From contig NC_086386.1 of NCBI RefSeq assembly GCF_036588685.1, positions 3,274,710-3,338,709 of the forward strand: a stretch of 64,000 nucleotides of DNA, written 5' to 3'. Under the pieces are notes generated by a model. The model worked only from the letters and a program-made list of their open reading frames with translations, was not told the origin of the DNA and did no database searches. This document shows, one piece after another, positions 13,001 to 23,699 of the stretch; position 1 is the stretch's first letter; each line of letters opens with the position of its first letter. A program made the translations under genes and the position numbers. Source of the stretch: Mytilus trossulus (Eukaryota; Mollusca; Bivalvia; Mytilida; Mytilidae).

Positions 13001-16000
13001 TTATCTCAGTTTTTTTTATATTTAAGCCCACAATACAACATGTATGTTATTTTTTTCTAATAACTTAATTAAGTTAGACCATGTAGACCCTTGACTGATG
13101 ATAAGAGACACATATTTTATATCTACACGTACATTGTGTGGAGGTGTTATTCATATCATATTAATTCAAGCTATTACAATAAGCTTTAATACTAGTACAG
13201 TTCTTAACAACATTATAATAAAATTGAGAAAGGAAATAGGGAATGTCAAAGCGACAACAAACTGACCATAGAGCAGACAACAGCCGAAGGCCACCAATGG
13301 GTCTTCAAAGTAGCGAGAAACTCCCGCACCCGTAGGCGCCCTTCAGCTGGCGCCTTAAAAAGTATGTATACCAGTACAGTGATAATGGACGTCATACAAT
13401 TATGTTTGCTTTAAATGAATGTTAGAATCATACATATCGATTATTCCAGCTACACATACAGTACTAATGTCTGTATCATTACTTTTCAAAATGAAACTAA
13501 ACTTATCTTGTTCATGCAGACATATTAACAAACGATGGTATCTATGATGAGTTTATTTAATGCTAGGAGTTTGCAGTGGAACAAGTTCTGAATGTTGCAA
13601 CTTACAATCATGACAATGGTATGATTTAATGTTGGACGATCCGAGTTGACTTTTAGCTAGTCATGCTAGTAGTATAAGTTGACGAAGTTTGTGTTTGCAA
13701 TGTTACAAGTTAACTTGCTTCCATCTGTGGGCCGGTATCCAGTCGTTCCGGCCCCAAACCGATCCAGCCCCAAGTCATTCCAGCCCAAAGTCGATCCGGC
13801 CCAAGTCGACCTGGCCCACATCGATCCGGCCCCAAGTCGATCCGGCCCCATTATAAAATATAAGATATTTTCCATGTTGACTTTGAATGTCATGGCGATT
13901 TTTATTTTATTAACTTCTCACACAGAGTAGCTAAATAACATGAATAAATATTTAGAGTCCAATGGAACCGTTAAAATTTAACTCATCATAATGTCTTGTT
14001 TAACCAAATCATTAGTCTATAATTGGTTTGTTTATTCAACAATTGTCTGATGATTGTGAACTGAGGTAATGCCACTCGTAATCACTTAATTCAATCAAAT
14101 CCTGATTAATTAAAGTTATGTAAGCAACAAGGTCTTTATAGTTTGATCTTTTGTTTGGCGTATATAATTATAAGGCCACACCAATTTAATTTCTTGTTCT
14201 ACGGATTTTTGGACTCCAAAAATTGGGGCGAGCGAGCGATTTGAAAATTTTAATAAAAAAATATTTAATTTGCAAATTTTTGAGGCGAAGCTTAAAAAGA
14301 AAAGGCGAGCGATTGTATTTTTTTTTTTGTAAACATAAAATATTAGGTTTTGACCATATTAAAACTTGATTATCACTTTTATTTTGACATTTCTTTAATT
14401 TTGAAGTATTTTTTTCCTGTTCAACAAGAAATAATTGAATAATTAAATCTGGTCTATGTATGTGTGACTGAATATGAGTCAATTCTCCATCCAAGTCATA
14501 ATCAGGTTCAGAACAACCCCTTAATGTTATGAATATCCCTTTTATGAGGGGTCAAAATATTAAAAATACAATATATTTTTTTTGTAAAAACACTTTTAGT
14601 ACAAAAGGGCTTATATTTTCCTAAAGAACTATAATATTTGGTATCAAATGGTCAAAACATGTCCAAGAATTTTGTAATATTCCTGGACTTTAACCATGTT
14701 AACACATTTACTTTAACAGTTTAATATTATTCAAAATAAGTGGACCCATCCCCCTTTTAGAGAAGTTGTTTAAAATATGATGTATTTCTCCTCTTTTGGA
14801 GTAAAAAATTCTAAGTTTTCAAAGGTTTTGTATAGTAGCACTGTACACATCCTTAGTATTTCTATTTTCTTTTCTACAACAGACTGAACAGTAAACATGG
14901 TAAAATGACCCCTTCAAGGCCCTTGTCTGAGCCTAGGGAGCCCGCCCGAGGGTTGGTCCCAACCTGATAAAAACAAACATAGGTCAAAGTACAGCCTTTT
15001 ACACAGTGCTTTGATCAAGACCAACCAGCAAGCTATAAGGGAACACAACTTAGTATTGTACACAATTCGAACAGGAAAACCAACGATCTAAATTATATTT
15101 CCAAACGGGAAAATACCAATGAACCACATCAGCAAACGATAACTGCTGAACGACAGGTCTCTGAATCAACCAGGACAGGTGCACAAACCTGCAGCGGATA
15201 TGACCGTCACCATACATTATAATTGCAGTTGAATGCAAATCCTTCAGATGTTCTTTGTACTTTATTTATAATCTTTATTTTAACAAGGAACATTTTTTTA
15301 TAGGGAATATAAGTTAGGGCAAAGAAAACAACGTTTTGTTCTGTACTGGTATTTCTATTTATATCGGAGCACTCCCGCAGATATTTAGTGTTGTGGGGTG
15401 CTGATAGGTTTAAAATCGTTCAATAAAGGCTAGACTGTGATTTAAAAAAAACAAATGTTGAGATCTTTATATAATATTTACAAAAAAAAACGGTGCGGGA
15501 AATGGACATGATTTCATTTCCGGATGCGGGAAGCGGGAATATAATAAAAATAAAAAAAATCTGTTTTGAAAAAAATAGGTGCGGGCGGGTCCGTCGAACA
15601 AGGAATCAAATTGGTGTGGCCTAAGAAATTGTTTTTTTTTCCAGGTAACATCAGAGGCTTCTATAACACTTGTTTTTTTTTATTGTAATATCGAATATAG
15701 TCAATTCCTTAAAGTTGACAATATTTTGAAAAGTTGTGTGTAGACTGAGACTGCTATAACACATATGTTATTATGTCTCAGAAATTTTAAGAACTTAAAA
15801 AGAAAAAACAAAGTTACTGCTGATTAATGTTGATGTCTGAATTCTTTTATATAATTTTACCCAATAATCTTGAAAACTTGTAATAAAAACATGATCAACC
15901 TAGTTGTTTTATCATGTTTATACTCATCTAAAGACAATATTTTTCAAATGCCTTTTTTTATTTTTTTTTACCGTACACCTTTTACATTATAATTAAAATC

Positions 16001-17448
16001 ATAAACATTTATGAATTACAATCAATATATGTCTTTTTTTTAATTCCTTATGAATATATTTTTTATTGGGGCCGGATCGACTTTACATATGGGCCGGATC
16101 GACGTGGGACGGATCGACCCGAAAGCGAAGCTGTGGGCCCCCTTTTATGAAAAGTTCTAGAATTAAGTTCCGGGTCAACCACTGAATGTTTCTATCCACT
16201 CCTTTATGTGTTTATCAATAAACCTATATTTTTAGCAGTCAATATTGACATAGATTGTTACCTTTTATTTATTTATTGTATATTTCATGTGTTTTGACTA
16301 TTATGTAGTCCAAATAATTATGACATCTTGGAAACCTATTTTAAATTTTTGCTTTCCTGCGATGTAAGGCGTCAAAGAAAAAAAATATAATAGCCTTTCA
16401 AGATGTCATAATTATTTGGACTTTCTTTGTTGTTGTTTTGCCATTTCCCCAAGTTTTATGCTTGTGAGCTTGTGTAATTTGGAAAAAAAGTATATATTAT
16501 ATTGTGTATAGATATAGGAAGATGTGGTGTGAGTGCCAATGAGACAACTCTCCATCCAAATAACAATTTAAAAATTAAACCATTATAGGTTAAAGTACGG
16601 CCTTCAACACGGAGCCTTGGCTCACACCGAACAACAAGCTATAAAGGGCCCCAAAATTACTAGTGTAAAACCATTCAAACGGGAAAACCAACGGTCTAAT
16701 CTATATAAACAAAACGAGAAACACGTATATATTACATAAACAAACGACAACTACTGTATATCAGATTCCTGACTTAGGACAGGTGCAAACATTTGCAGCG
16801 GGATTAAACGTTTTAATGGGCCCAAACCTTCTCCCTTTTTCTGAAACAATAGCATAACATCACAACATATAAAAACATACGATAAAATATCAATTAGCAG
16901 ACTTAACTCAATCAAAAAACGTATGATTACACAAAGAACGAATAAATTTGATCTGCGATATCTGAATACAAATGCACAGTTAATTAAATATTAGAGACAA
17001 ACAGTCATGACCAAAAGGCTATCAAACAAATTCAAACACACTGAGAAATATTTAACCAATCAATGTTCACTTTAGAAAAAAACCGTTTTTTTATAATCTT
17101 GAAGTTTATACAAATGTTGTAAGAATAAGTGAAAAATTGAAGATATTACAAATAATCAAAGCTGGTATACAGCCAAGATCCATATAATTAAAAATGACAA
17201 AAAAGCATTATAAACAGTATCAACAGGTCGAATTAACAAGAAAATACGATTTGAGAGTACTCGCAGTTACTGACAGCTAGCTGAGACTAGTTATAGTAGT
17301 CTCAGCAGCTAGTTAAAAGCCAAAACCAATTAATAGTAAAAAATCATGCATCAGAGACTAATGTATATCTATTACCATATTCCTTTTCCATATATAAGAT
17401 GTTATTAAGAAAACATGACGTTTTACCTGAACTTATCTCAGCAGGCAT
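10038..17448 (-). CDS. Unrecognised small gene, divergent from EMC7 (three-exon model)
   Basis: Model on the minus strand: 17427-17448, 10312-10461, 10038-10165. The first exon holds ATG and seven codons (MPAEISS) and ends at a GTAAAAC donor. The second follows an AAATTGCAG acceptor and encodes KLYHHDHLQMSAYIYIKTLQ and onward to a GTAATA donor. The third follows TTTATTAG, includes MIENLLWLVSMHYNNGDLSQ, and runs to a TAA at 10038-10040. Phases match throughout (1, 1), giving 99 residues. AATAAA is present on the minus strand about 55 bp after the stop. The product looks helical and part-hydrophobic, but I recognise no family. A possible GTACAT donor after ETFI (10075 downwards) would extend it; further internal exons in the 7-kb intron cannot be excluded. 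It ends about 150 bp before the MITD1 start codon. Confidence 0.48.
10462..11497. other. Intergenic/intronic, nothing recognised
   Basis: AT-rich sequence inside the long first intron of the divergent gene model. The open frames at 10741-11037 and 11100-11288 have low-complexity composition and no splice or family support. Confidence 0.5.
11498..11600 (-). mobile_element. Retroposon 3' tail fragment
   Basis: On the minus strand a short sequence ends in AATAAAATTATTTGATTTTT and a TTTGAT-type simple repeat, as non-LTR retroposon 3' ends do. No coding part is attached. Confidence 0.35.
11830..12251. mobile_element. MITE with GGGGACGAAGTC termini
   Basis: The left end is GGGGACGAAGTCCCC, itself a near-palindrome, and the right end is GACTTCGTCCCC. 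The element is about 420 bp, non-coding and AT-rich inside. No clear target duplication was identified. Confidence 0.65.
12252..12589. other. No gene; imperfect palindromic motif
   Basis: Contains a short stem, GTAATAACAAGG facing TTAGTTATTAC, at about 12372-12396. TGTAATAAC-type motifs recur at about 11.7 and 12.8 kb. Nothing else recognised. Confidence 0.4.
12590..12730 (+). mobile_element. Non-LTR retroposon 3' end with (TTATC)n tail
   Basis: GCTAATAAAGTTATC is followed by repeated TTATC units. A polyadenylation-like signal running straight into a short tandem tail is the usual 3' end of CR1/L2-like retroposons. No ORF is left. Confidence 0.5.
13219..13375 (-). mobile_element. Truncated retroelement 3' end (family 1)
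   Basis: Begins at the family's common terminus (AATAAAATTGAGAA on the plus strand), followed by GACAACAGCCGAAGGCCACC and TTCAGCTGGCGCC, then stops. The same end is at 22.7, 31.6, 44.65 (plus), 56.8 and 59.9 kb, so copies share a 3' end and differ in length. Confidence 0.65.
14172..15624. mobile_element. Nested element with AGGCCACACCAATTT termini
   Basis: The left end is AGGCCACACCAATTTAATTT followed by CTTGTTC. The right end is the complement, GAACAAGGAATCAAATTGGT followed by GTGGCCT. Inverted repeats of about 27 bp are flanked by TA. It contains a family-2 retroelement copy (next entry), so three insertions are stacked here. Confidence 0.7.
14460..15240 (-). mobile_element. Diverged, interrupted family-2 retroelement tail
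   Basis: 14470-14500 has the CAATTCTCCATCCAAGTCA start of family 2. 14970-15240 resumes it (AGGTCAAAGTACAGCC, AGCAAGCTATAAGGG, GACAGGTGCACAAACCTGCA). The ~470 bp between the two halves are unrelated, so a further insertion is likely. The copy is older than those at 16.5 and 19.3 kb. Confidence 0.5.
15640..16061. other. Interior of the foldback-like element, nothing recognised
   Basis: T-rich sequence between the nested element and the right arm. No ORF or repeat structure was seen. Confidence 0.45.
16307..16422. mobile_element. 116-bp hairpin MITE
   Basis: Arms AGTCCAAATAATTATGACAT plus CTTG and CAAG plus ATGTCATAATTATTTGGACT are perfect complements over 24 bp, around an ~68-bp loop. Non-coding. 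Confidence 0.75.
16508..16830 (-). mobile_element. Retroelement tail, family 2 (long copy)
   Basis: Runs from GATATAGGAAGATGTGGTGT through GAGACAACTCTCCATCC and GGGCCCCAAAATTACTAG to GACAGGTGCAAACATTTGCA and GCGGGATTAAAC. The last part resembles the family-1 module GGACAGGCGCAAAAATGCGG, suggesting both families are 3' regions of related retroelements. Nearly identical over about 190 bp to 19337-19520. Confidence 0.6.
16831..17426. other. No gene seen
   Basis: AT-rich sequence upstream of the divergent promoter. A small imperfect palindrome around CAGCTAGCTGAGACTAG (about 17272-17312) is the only structure noticed. Confidence 0.45.
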
Positions 17449-17589
17449 ATTTTTCAGATTGATTCTAGACTTATAAAAAAAATCCTTTAATCTGGTTACC
17501 GACTGAAATATTTCTTTTTTTGCTCGACTCTCTACGTATTACTATATCTCAGGTAACAGTCTAAAAATCGATTTCCGGTCAAAGTCAAA
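17449..17589. promoter_or_regulatory. Putative bidirectional promoter between the unnamed gene and EMC7
   Basis: Only 141 bp separate the two proposed start codons, which face away from each other. No TATA box is obvious. Assignment rests on the gene models; if the minus-strand model is wrong, this is simply the EMC7 promoter and 5' UTR. Confidence 0.4.
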
Positions 17590-20500
17590 ATGTTGCCTCA
17601 AATTACGATGGATGACGTGCTGAAATCTGTTGGTTTTTGTGCAGTTTATGTCCTTTTGATGAGCCTTAGTTGTGTCCTTTGTGACAGTTCAGAGCTGGAA
17701 GAAACAGAATCCATAGACAGATTCAAGTTAGAAGGAAAAATTGATCTGTTTTCAGCTGGCAAAAACAAAGATTGGGTTGTACATGCACGCGTGTTTGTTG
17801 ATGGCGGGGACTACGTGGGATTATTAAAGTAATTAATGTTATTTCTCTAAAACAGGTGGTAACTGATGAAACCTTGATTTAAACAATATATATATATTAA
17901 TAGTTTTTCCTGTAGTTTTGAAAAGGGGGAGGGTTCTGTTTACTCAGATTCCGTTCGTCATGTTTGTTAATAGATATTTTTGAGTGCTTGACTCTGTCAG
18001 TCGTATGGTAGGTTTTTCTACCTCAGAACACTACCGAACACCCCAAAAACATTTTTTTTTATCTCATCGATATAATTGTGTCCTAAATGTACATTTGTAA
18101 GTAATTAATTCAACAAATAGTAAGATTAAGAGACCAAATACATGTATCTATCCTACCGTAGTCTAAAATCGGTCATCTTGTTAGTTCGTTCGATATTTGT
18201 GTTTGAATTTATCACACAGCATGCACAGAGAAACTTTGCATTGACGTCACTACGCTACTTCCAGCGTAAAAAATAGTGTAGAAGATGTTTTTTCTACTCT
18301 TTTTGAATAAAAAATAATCTTTTAAAGCTAAGTTTTCATTGTTATTTTAAAGTATTGCTCAAGCATGCCATTTTTCTATTTTTCTAATGGCCATTTCAAA
18401 CCTGACTTCCAAATGTCTTAAAACATAAAAAATTTCAGAACTTCACCAAATCCCACTTCTGGCCTCCAATTGCTTTGTGTACATTCCATTCAGCGTCATC
18501 AATCTTGTGGCAGGTAATACCGGTCAATAAAAACACATTTTTATGAATTTCAAAATGACAAGCACCTTATGCCTTCCATGATTTTCCTGCGAAATAAGTC
18601 CATCCAAAATGAAAGGAAAACTACATGAAAAAACGGATGTTCATGCCATAATTTTGTTCAGGAATATATAGAGTAGGTTAATAAAAAACAATTTACATTT
18701 ATTGTTCATAGAAAAAAAAAATGATTCATTTTTAAATAGATCAATATTCTGACCATCATCATGATCATGACTAGGTAAATATTCATACAAAATTCCATTG
18801 ATGTTGAAAGGGATGGCAAAAAATGAGGTTTCCTGTTGAAACAAACTATTTTAAAGCAATATCCCACAAACAATTATCAAAATTGTCTTAACTGAAAAAA
18901 ATAACCTGATTGACAATAGAGCATTTTGATCATTGTTGATTGGATAGATCAATTCGATACATCATTAATTTTGACGCTGGAATTTGAATGTAAACAAACA
19001 AGGTCAGTAGGTTCAGAATGGGACATCATCGTACATTGAGTGACTGAGAAATAATAATGAGTAACCAAGCTTGATAATACATGGTAATAAAAATTAAGGC
19101 TAAGTCTACAGAAAAAATAAGAAAAAAATGTCCATAGGTGAACGACTTATCAACATAGTTGGATACATCGAACAGAAATGGATAGCCTAAAACACCACAA
19201 CTCCCCAAACCACCACAGGTAACATGAATGAATGAATATAAATACTTATTGTCCGAATAATATTTTATAGGAGAAGAAAATAATGAGAAAAAATAAATGT
19301 TTGAATGACCGAATAACACTTGAAATTTTAATATTAGATATAGGAAGATGTGGTGTGAGTGCCAATGAGACAACTCTCCATCCAAATAACAATTTAAAAA
19401 TTAAACCATTATAGGTTAAAGTACCGCCTTCAACACGAAGCCTTGGCTCACACCGAACAACAAGCTATAAAGGGCCCCAAAATTACTAGTGTAAAACCAT
19501 TCAAACGGGAAAACCAATTAGCGCATATTGGTGACATTTAAACATTGGTTATATAATAATAATGTATTATCGATGTATTTTGTAACTTATAAATGATTTA
19601 CTGAAAGCAGAGAAGTTCATAAAGATCATTTTGAACATGCTGAATTTAGTTTGTACATCAAAGGCAGTCATTGTGATATCCGTGGTCAATATATTGGATG
19701 TACACACTAAATTTAAAAAGTTTTAAATGAATATATCTGTTTTCTGTAAATCATTTTTTTTTTCTACATTTTTTTCTTCTTGTATAAAATATTTGTCATA
19801 TTTACCAATAACAAGAAAAGAGACAAATATCAAAATCTAATCAATGAACAGATTGAGGATACTTGAACTGATTACTAATTATGAATATATTTGAATTTTA
19901 AGCTAAGTGGTCGAGTGGTCTAGTGCATTGGTCACATTGCAATGGGATTTGGTGCCACAATATCTCAGTAGCAAGTTTCAATTCTGGCAAAGGGATGAAC
20001 AAAAAAATTTGCTAAAGCAGATTTAACATACATGTACATGACATTGTTGGGCTGATATTTAGATGAAATAAATATATATATATATATCTTGGCCACAAGT
20101 TTATCGTTTTCTGTTTAGTATTAAATTTATATTAAGATCCATTTTGTTACATCTCGTGATCAATTTTTTTTGGCAATCGCCAATGGCAGTCAGCAGGGTT
20201 TAAGAACATCAGTTGTCCGACCTGTTAGTCAAATGCGTTTTGTTTAAATATACTTTTTCACTTTTTTGGTCTTTTGGAAAATGTTGTTTGTGCTGTATGT
20301 AGACCCTTCTACAACAAAATTTGTTTTACATGCACACCTATAAAAATTGCAGTTTTTATCCAATGCAATCATAGGTTTGAATGTAGTTTTCAATTTAGAC
20401 TCGTGTACAGTACATATATATATAACCATCATTGATGGCGATCCGATGGATACATCTGTTGTAGAGTTGTCACTGACTCAGACGTACTTATGTATATATT

Positions 20501-23500
20501 TATATATTCACACACATGTAATCCGGAAATATAGTGATGAATCTGGAGAAGTTTTTCTTTATGAATAACATATAAGCTTTATTTAGAGTCAGCAAAGTAT
20601 ACAAACAGAGACAACATACGCTCTAATGAGCTTTTAACATGTTAAACCGACATATGTATATTATCGACTTAAACATAAAAATGATGCACATAGAAATCTA
20701 AAAATGATGCACATAGAAATTGAAAAAATGATTAAATTATACATGTAATTAATTTAATTGATTTAAACGTTTTATTAGGTAAGGATTGCATGAAATGCAA
20801 TTAAAACCTTATGGGACTGACTTGATATCTAACTGTTCAAAGGCTGATCACTACTTTTTTGATACACAAAATATACATGATATAGTGCATTGATCATAAC
20901 ATTCTATACATACTATCCACAAATATTTCCAGAAATTTATTGATGTAATATAAGGATGTAAGCTTTCCAGATGCAAAGTCCATATTTCCATGACCTCCAT
21001 ATATAGGATGTGTAGGCCATACTGCAACTCTAAAACACACAAAAGCTTTTATACATGTATATCATGTGTATATGAATGTTTAAATTTTAACTTCAACATA
21101 GTACAAGTTTTTAATAACTTCAGTGTTTAAAGACATGAAAGAGAGAACCCAATAAGCTTGTAACTCCATTTTTGTTTTTTTGTTTGCACAAAATTATTTT
21201 GGATTTATATTTCACTCATAAATTGTTATATTCTATTAAGTGTCTGTTTGCGATGCGCTGACATATTGTCAAGATTCTTACTAAGGATTTTGAAGGCGAG
21301 TCCATGGACTCATCATTTATGTCCATGGTGAGTCCCAACAGTAAGAAGATTTTTTATTGCAATAGGATTTATCATTTTAAGGCTCCATGACCTAAAAGAG
21401 TAATGAAATGACATTAAATTCAGATTTCTTTTATTCTATTGCTATAAAATGATATGCGTGTTTTCAATTTCAATATTTCAATTTTGATGCATCTTTGGAC
21501 TCACCAGTTTTGAAAATGGTGAGCCAAGACAGATTTTTATGAGTCCTGGACTCGTGGACTCGCCCTAGTGAGAACCTTGATAGTCATCAATGTGCTGATG
21601 GATCGTCGTATGATGTAGATGTAGAAATAATTTCTTGACCTCCTTCATTCAATGTCCTTCATACATAATTTGCTTAATCCTGTAATCTGTTCTTTTCTTA
21701 AATTTAATATATATTTGTTTTACAGAAGCGATGGATCTTTTGTTATAAGTGGTTTACCGTCAGGATCTTACGTGGTAGAAGTGTCTCATCCAGCCTTTAT
21801 ATTTGATGCAGCCAGAGTAGATATAACATCGAAAGGGAAGATACGAGCAAGAAAGGTTAATTATTTACAGCCAAGTCAAGTAAAATCACAGACGTATCCA
21901 TTGTTTATACAGGAAAGACAGAAAACGAAATATTTCCAAGACAGAGAACAATGGAAAGTAACAGATTTCTTATTTAATCCAATGGTAAGACTTTATGTTG
22001 TAGAAAGTAAAATAACAAAAAAAGTTAAACTTCTAAACAGAAATTCCGTTATCATGATTATCAAATGGCAAAATGAAACGTGCAAACACGTAAAAAAAAA
22101 TATTCCTGACTTGGTACAGGCATTTCCTTATGTCAAAATGTATGTAGAAAATGGTGTAACAAGTATGCCAACAAAGAAATACAAAATGGCAAATAAACAA
22201 TAAATGAAAGACAAGAATACAAACATGACAAAAACTGACTGTAGCGCAATAACATAATATTTGGATGTGTACATGTATAAGTGTCAAGCAATATTACCAA
22301 AAGTGAACTACACAGTAAAGGAAAATAATTTACAAAGACAAATCAAGGAACACTATAATGCATGATTAAGATGATAAACAATGTCAGTACCTAGAATCTA
22401 TACTTCAAGACCACCATGTGTTATTTGTGAAGTTAAAACATCTTCTGAGGAACTTTTTTTAGAGAAAGGACAAGAGGTTCTTTGTCTTAAATCTGGTTCC
22501 TAAACTTTTGTTCAGATGTTTTATAAAGGAGAGAATACTGACTTTTGTAGACATACTTCAGTGAATTGACAGTAAAACACTTCTTACTTTCCCAAAATGA
22601 GAACAAATCAGTTATACACCAGTGACTATGGAGAGATGTCTTTTTAACCTTAGAACACAAATAAAAGTAGTTAATAATCATAAAATTGAGAATGGAAATG
22701 GGGAATGTGTCAAAGAGACAACAACCCGACCATAGAAAAAACAACAGCAGAAGGTCACAAACAGGTCTTTAATGTAGCGAGAAATCCCTGCACCAGGAGG
22801 CGTCCTTCAGCTGGCCCCTAAACAAATATAAATTAGTTCAGTGATAATGAACGCCATACTAATTTCCAAATCGTACACAAGAAACTAAAATTAAAATAAT
22901 ACAAGACTACCAAAGTATACATCATCAATGATCAGAGAATCATTTTTATGATAATATTATAATTGTATCTATTTTTAGGTACCTTTGTAAGTTTGGACTA
23001 TTATTAGATTTGTTCTATTTTTAGGTATTAACAATGGTATTACCTCTATTACTAATTATGGTATTACCCAAGTTAATGAACGCAGCAGATCCTGAGGCTC
23101 AACAGGTATGTTAAAACTAAGACTAAGGGATGAAGACAAATAAAAAGTAAAAAAATGAACAGATGAAAATGCAATCTCCTGACTTGGTACAAGTATGTCT
23201 TTATGTAAAAAATGGTGGATTAAATCTTGTTTTATAGCTAGAATTGGTACCTTCCACATAACGATAGTTTGTTTTATAAAAACAGTAGTAAGGCACAAAT
23301 TGATGCGCATTCATTAATATTGGTCCATTTACAGTCTCAAAAAATAATTAGACTGGTTAAGATGAGTAAGATATGAATCAATTTAGAAGAAATAAACAAT
23401 AAGCTTGCATCAGAACCAACATTTGAACATTGTTGATGATTAATGTGATTTGTAATTTTAGGAAATGCAGAACCAGATGAAAGCATTAAATGATAAATCC

Positions 23501-23699
23501 AATTTACCTGACTTATCAGAAATGTAAACATTTGAACATTGTTGATGATTAATGTGATTTGTAATTTTAGGAAATGCAGAACCAGATGAAAGCATTAAAT
23601 GATAAATCCAATTTACCAGACTTATCAGAAATGTTTGCCGGACTTTTTGGCGGAGGTTCAAAGAAACAAGCAAAGGCTAAGGCTATAAAGAGAAGATAA
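17590..23699 (+). CDS. EMC7: EMC7, ER membrane protein complex subunit 7 (four exons)
   Basis: Join 17590-17828, 21726-21984, 23025-23105, 23571-23699; GT/AG borders and phases 2, 0, 0; 235 residues, against about 240 in vertebrates. Residues 1-31 form a signal peptide (hydrophobic VGFCAVYVLLMSLSCVLC). DRFKLEG, SDGSFVISGLPSGSYVVEV and RVDITSKGKIRAR belong to the lumenal beta-sandwich domain. KVTDFLFNPM leads into the transmembrane segment encoded by exon 3 (VLTMVLPLLLIMVLPKLM), followed by a basic cytosolic tail ending IKRR. Known role: the EMC inserts tail-anchored and multipass proteins into the ER membrane, and EMC7 is a lumenal subunit with one membrane anchor. The first ATG of the frame is used; another M is at residue 7. 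Odd: exon 4 is preceded by a 109-bp tandem copy of its own acceptor and first 66 bp. Confidence 0.96.
17829..19336 (+). other. EMC7 intron 1, 5' part
   Basis: No coding sequence is supported. A short stem, GTAGGTTTTTCTAC, occurs at about 18009-18022. The minus-strand open frames at 18641-18844 and 19026-19385 have no family similarity I recognise and no splice support; the second starts inside a retroelement tail. Confidence 0.5.
19337..19520 (-). mobile_element. Family-2 retroelement tail, near-identical to 16.5 kb copy
   Basis: Matches 16508-16690 with only a few changes (for example GTACCGCC for GTACGGCC). It ends abruptly after GGGAAAACCAA. The high identity implies recent activity or local duplication. 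Confidence 0.7.
19905..20090 (+). mobile_element. tRNA-derived SINE candidate
   Basis: AAGTGGTCGAGTGGTCTAG resembles a tRNA A box (Leu/Ser type). About 60 bp on, GTTTCAATTCTGGC resembles a degenerate B box. A tail with TGTTGGGCTGATATTTAG and a TA-rich end follows. I see no convincing cloverleaf, so a SINE head is more likely than a tRNA gene. Confidence 0.45.
20091..21264 (+). other. EMC7 intron 1, 3' part
   Basis: No gene seen. Short direct repeat AAAAATGATGCACATAGAAA occurs twice at about 20678-20720. Open frames here are AT-rich and unsupported. Confidence 0.45.
21265..21595. mobile_element. MITE with GCGAGTCCA-containing termini
   Basis: The left end reads TGTCAAGATTCTTACTAAGG then GGCGAGTCCATGGACTC. 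The right end reads GAGTCCTGGACTC then TGGACTCGCCCTAGTGAGAA and CCTTGATAG. Inverted repeats are imperfect. About 330 bp, just before EMC7 exon 2. Confidence 0.6.
21985..23024 (+). other. EMC7 intron 2
   Basis: Non-coding, with one retroelement tail (22684-22925). The open frame that continues past exon 2 to 22203 is intron read-through after the GTAAGA donor. Confidence 0.55.
22684..22925 (-). mobile_element. Truncated retroelement 3' end (family 1)
   Basis: Starts ATAAAATTGAGAATGGAAAT and carries GTGTCAAAGAGACAACAACC, TCCTTCAGCTGGCCCCTAAA and ATACAAGACTACCAAAG. It lacks the GGACAGGCGC part found in longer copies. Confidence 0.7.
23418..23634 (+). repeat. 109-bp tandem duplication of the EMC7 exon 4 acceptor and exon start
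   Basis: Copy 1 (23418-23526) and copy 2 (23527-23634) differ at about one position (TTACCTGAC versus TTACCAGAC). Each contains TTTGTAATTTTAG followed by the first 21 codons of exon 4 (EMQNQMKALNDKSNLPDLSE plus M). Copy 2 continues into the real C terminus. Copy 1 reads straight into TAA at 23525-23527, so use of its acceptor gives a 214-residue protein lacking the last 21 residues. Confidence 0.93.

Larger units (their letters stand above)
13726..16142. mobile_element. Foldback-like element with GATCCGGCCCC subterminal arrays
   Basis: The left arm (13726-13853) is an array of about eight degenerate units of GTCGATCCGGCCCCA. The right arm (about 16062-16142) carries the inverse GGGGCCGGATCGAC three times. 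The innermost units match over about 27 bp, including GTCGATCCGGCCCCA followed by an AT-rich AAAATATA. Inverted arms made of short direct repeats resemble foldback elements. The interior holds another element (14172-15624) and no readable transposase. The two overlapping open frames in the left arm are artefacts of the GC-rich array. Confidence 0.6.

Noticed and set aside
13666..13930. Overlapping frames on both strands with W-A-R-S-T and P-A-P-N-R-S repeats
   Set aside because: Both are translations of the GATCCGGCCCC array.
19908..19990. Functional tRNA gene
   Set aside because: The A box is good but the B box is degenerate and no cloverleaf with an anticodon arm could be drawn; a SINE-like tail follows.
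21985..22203. Extension of EMC7 exon 2 to the stop at 22203
   Set aside because: A GTAAGA donor follows NPM exactly where the transmembrane segment must begin, and that segment is encoded at 23025-23105.
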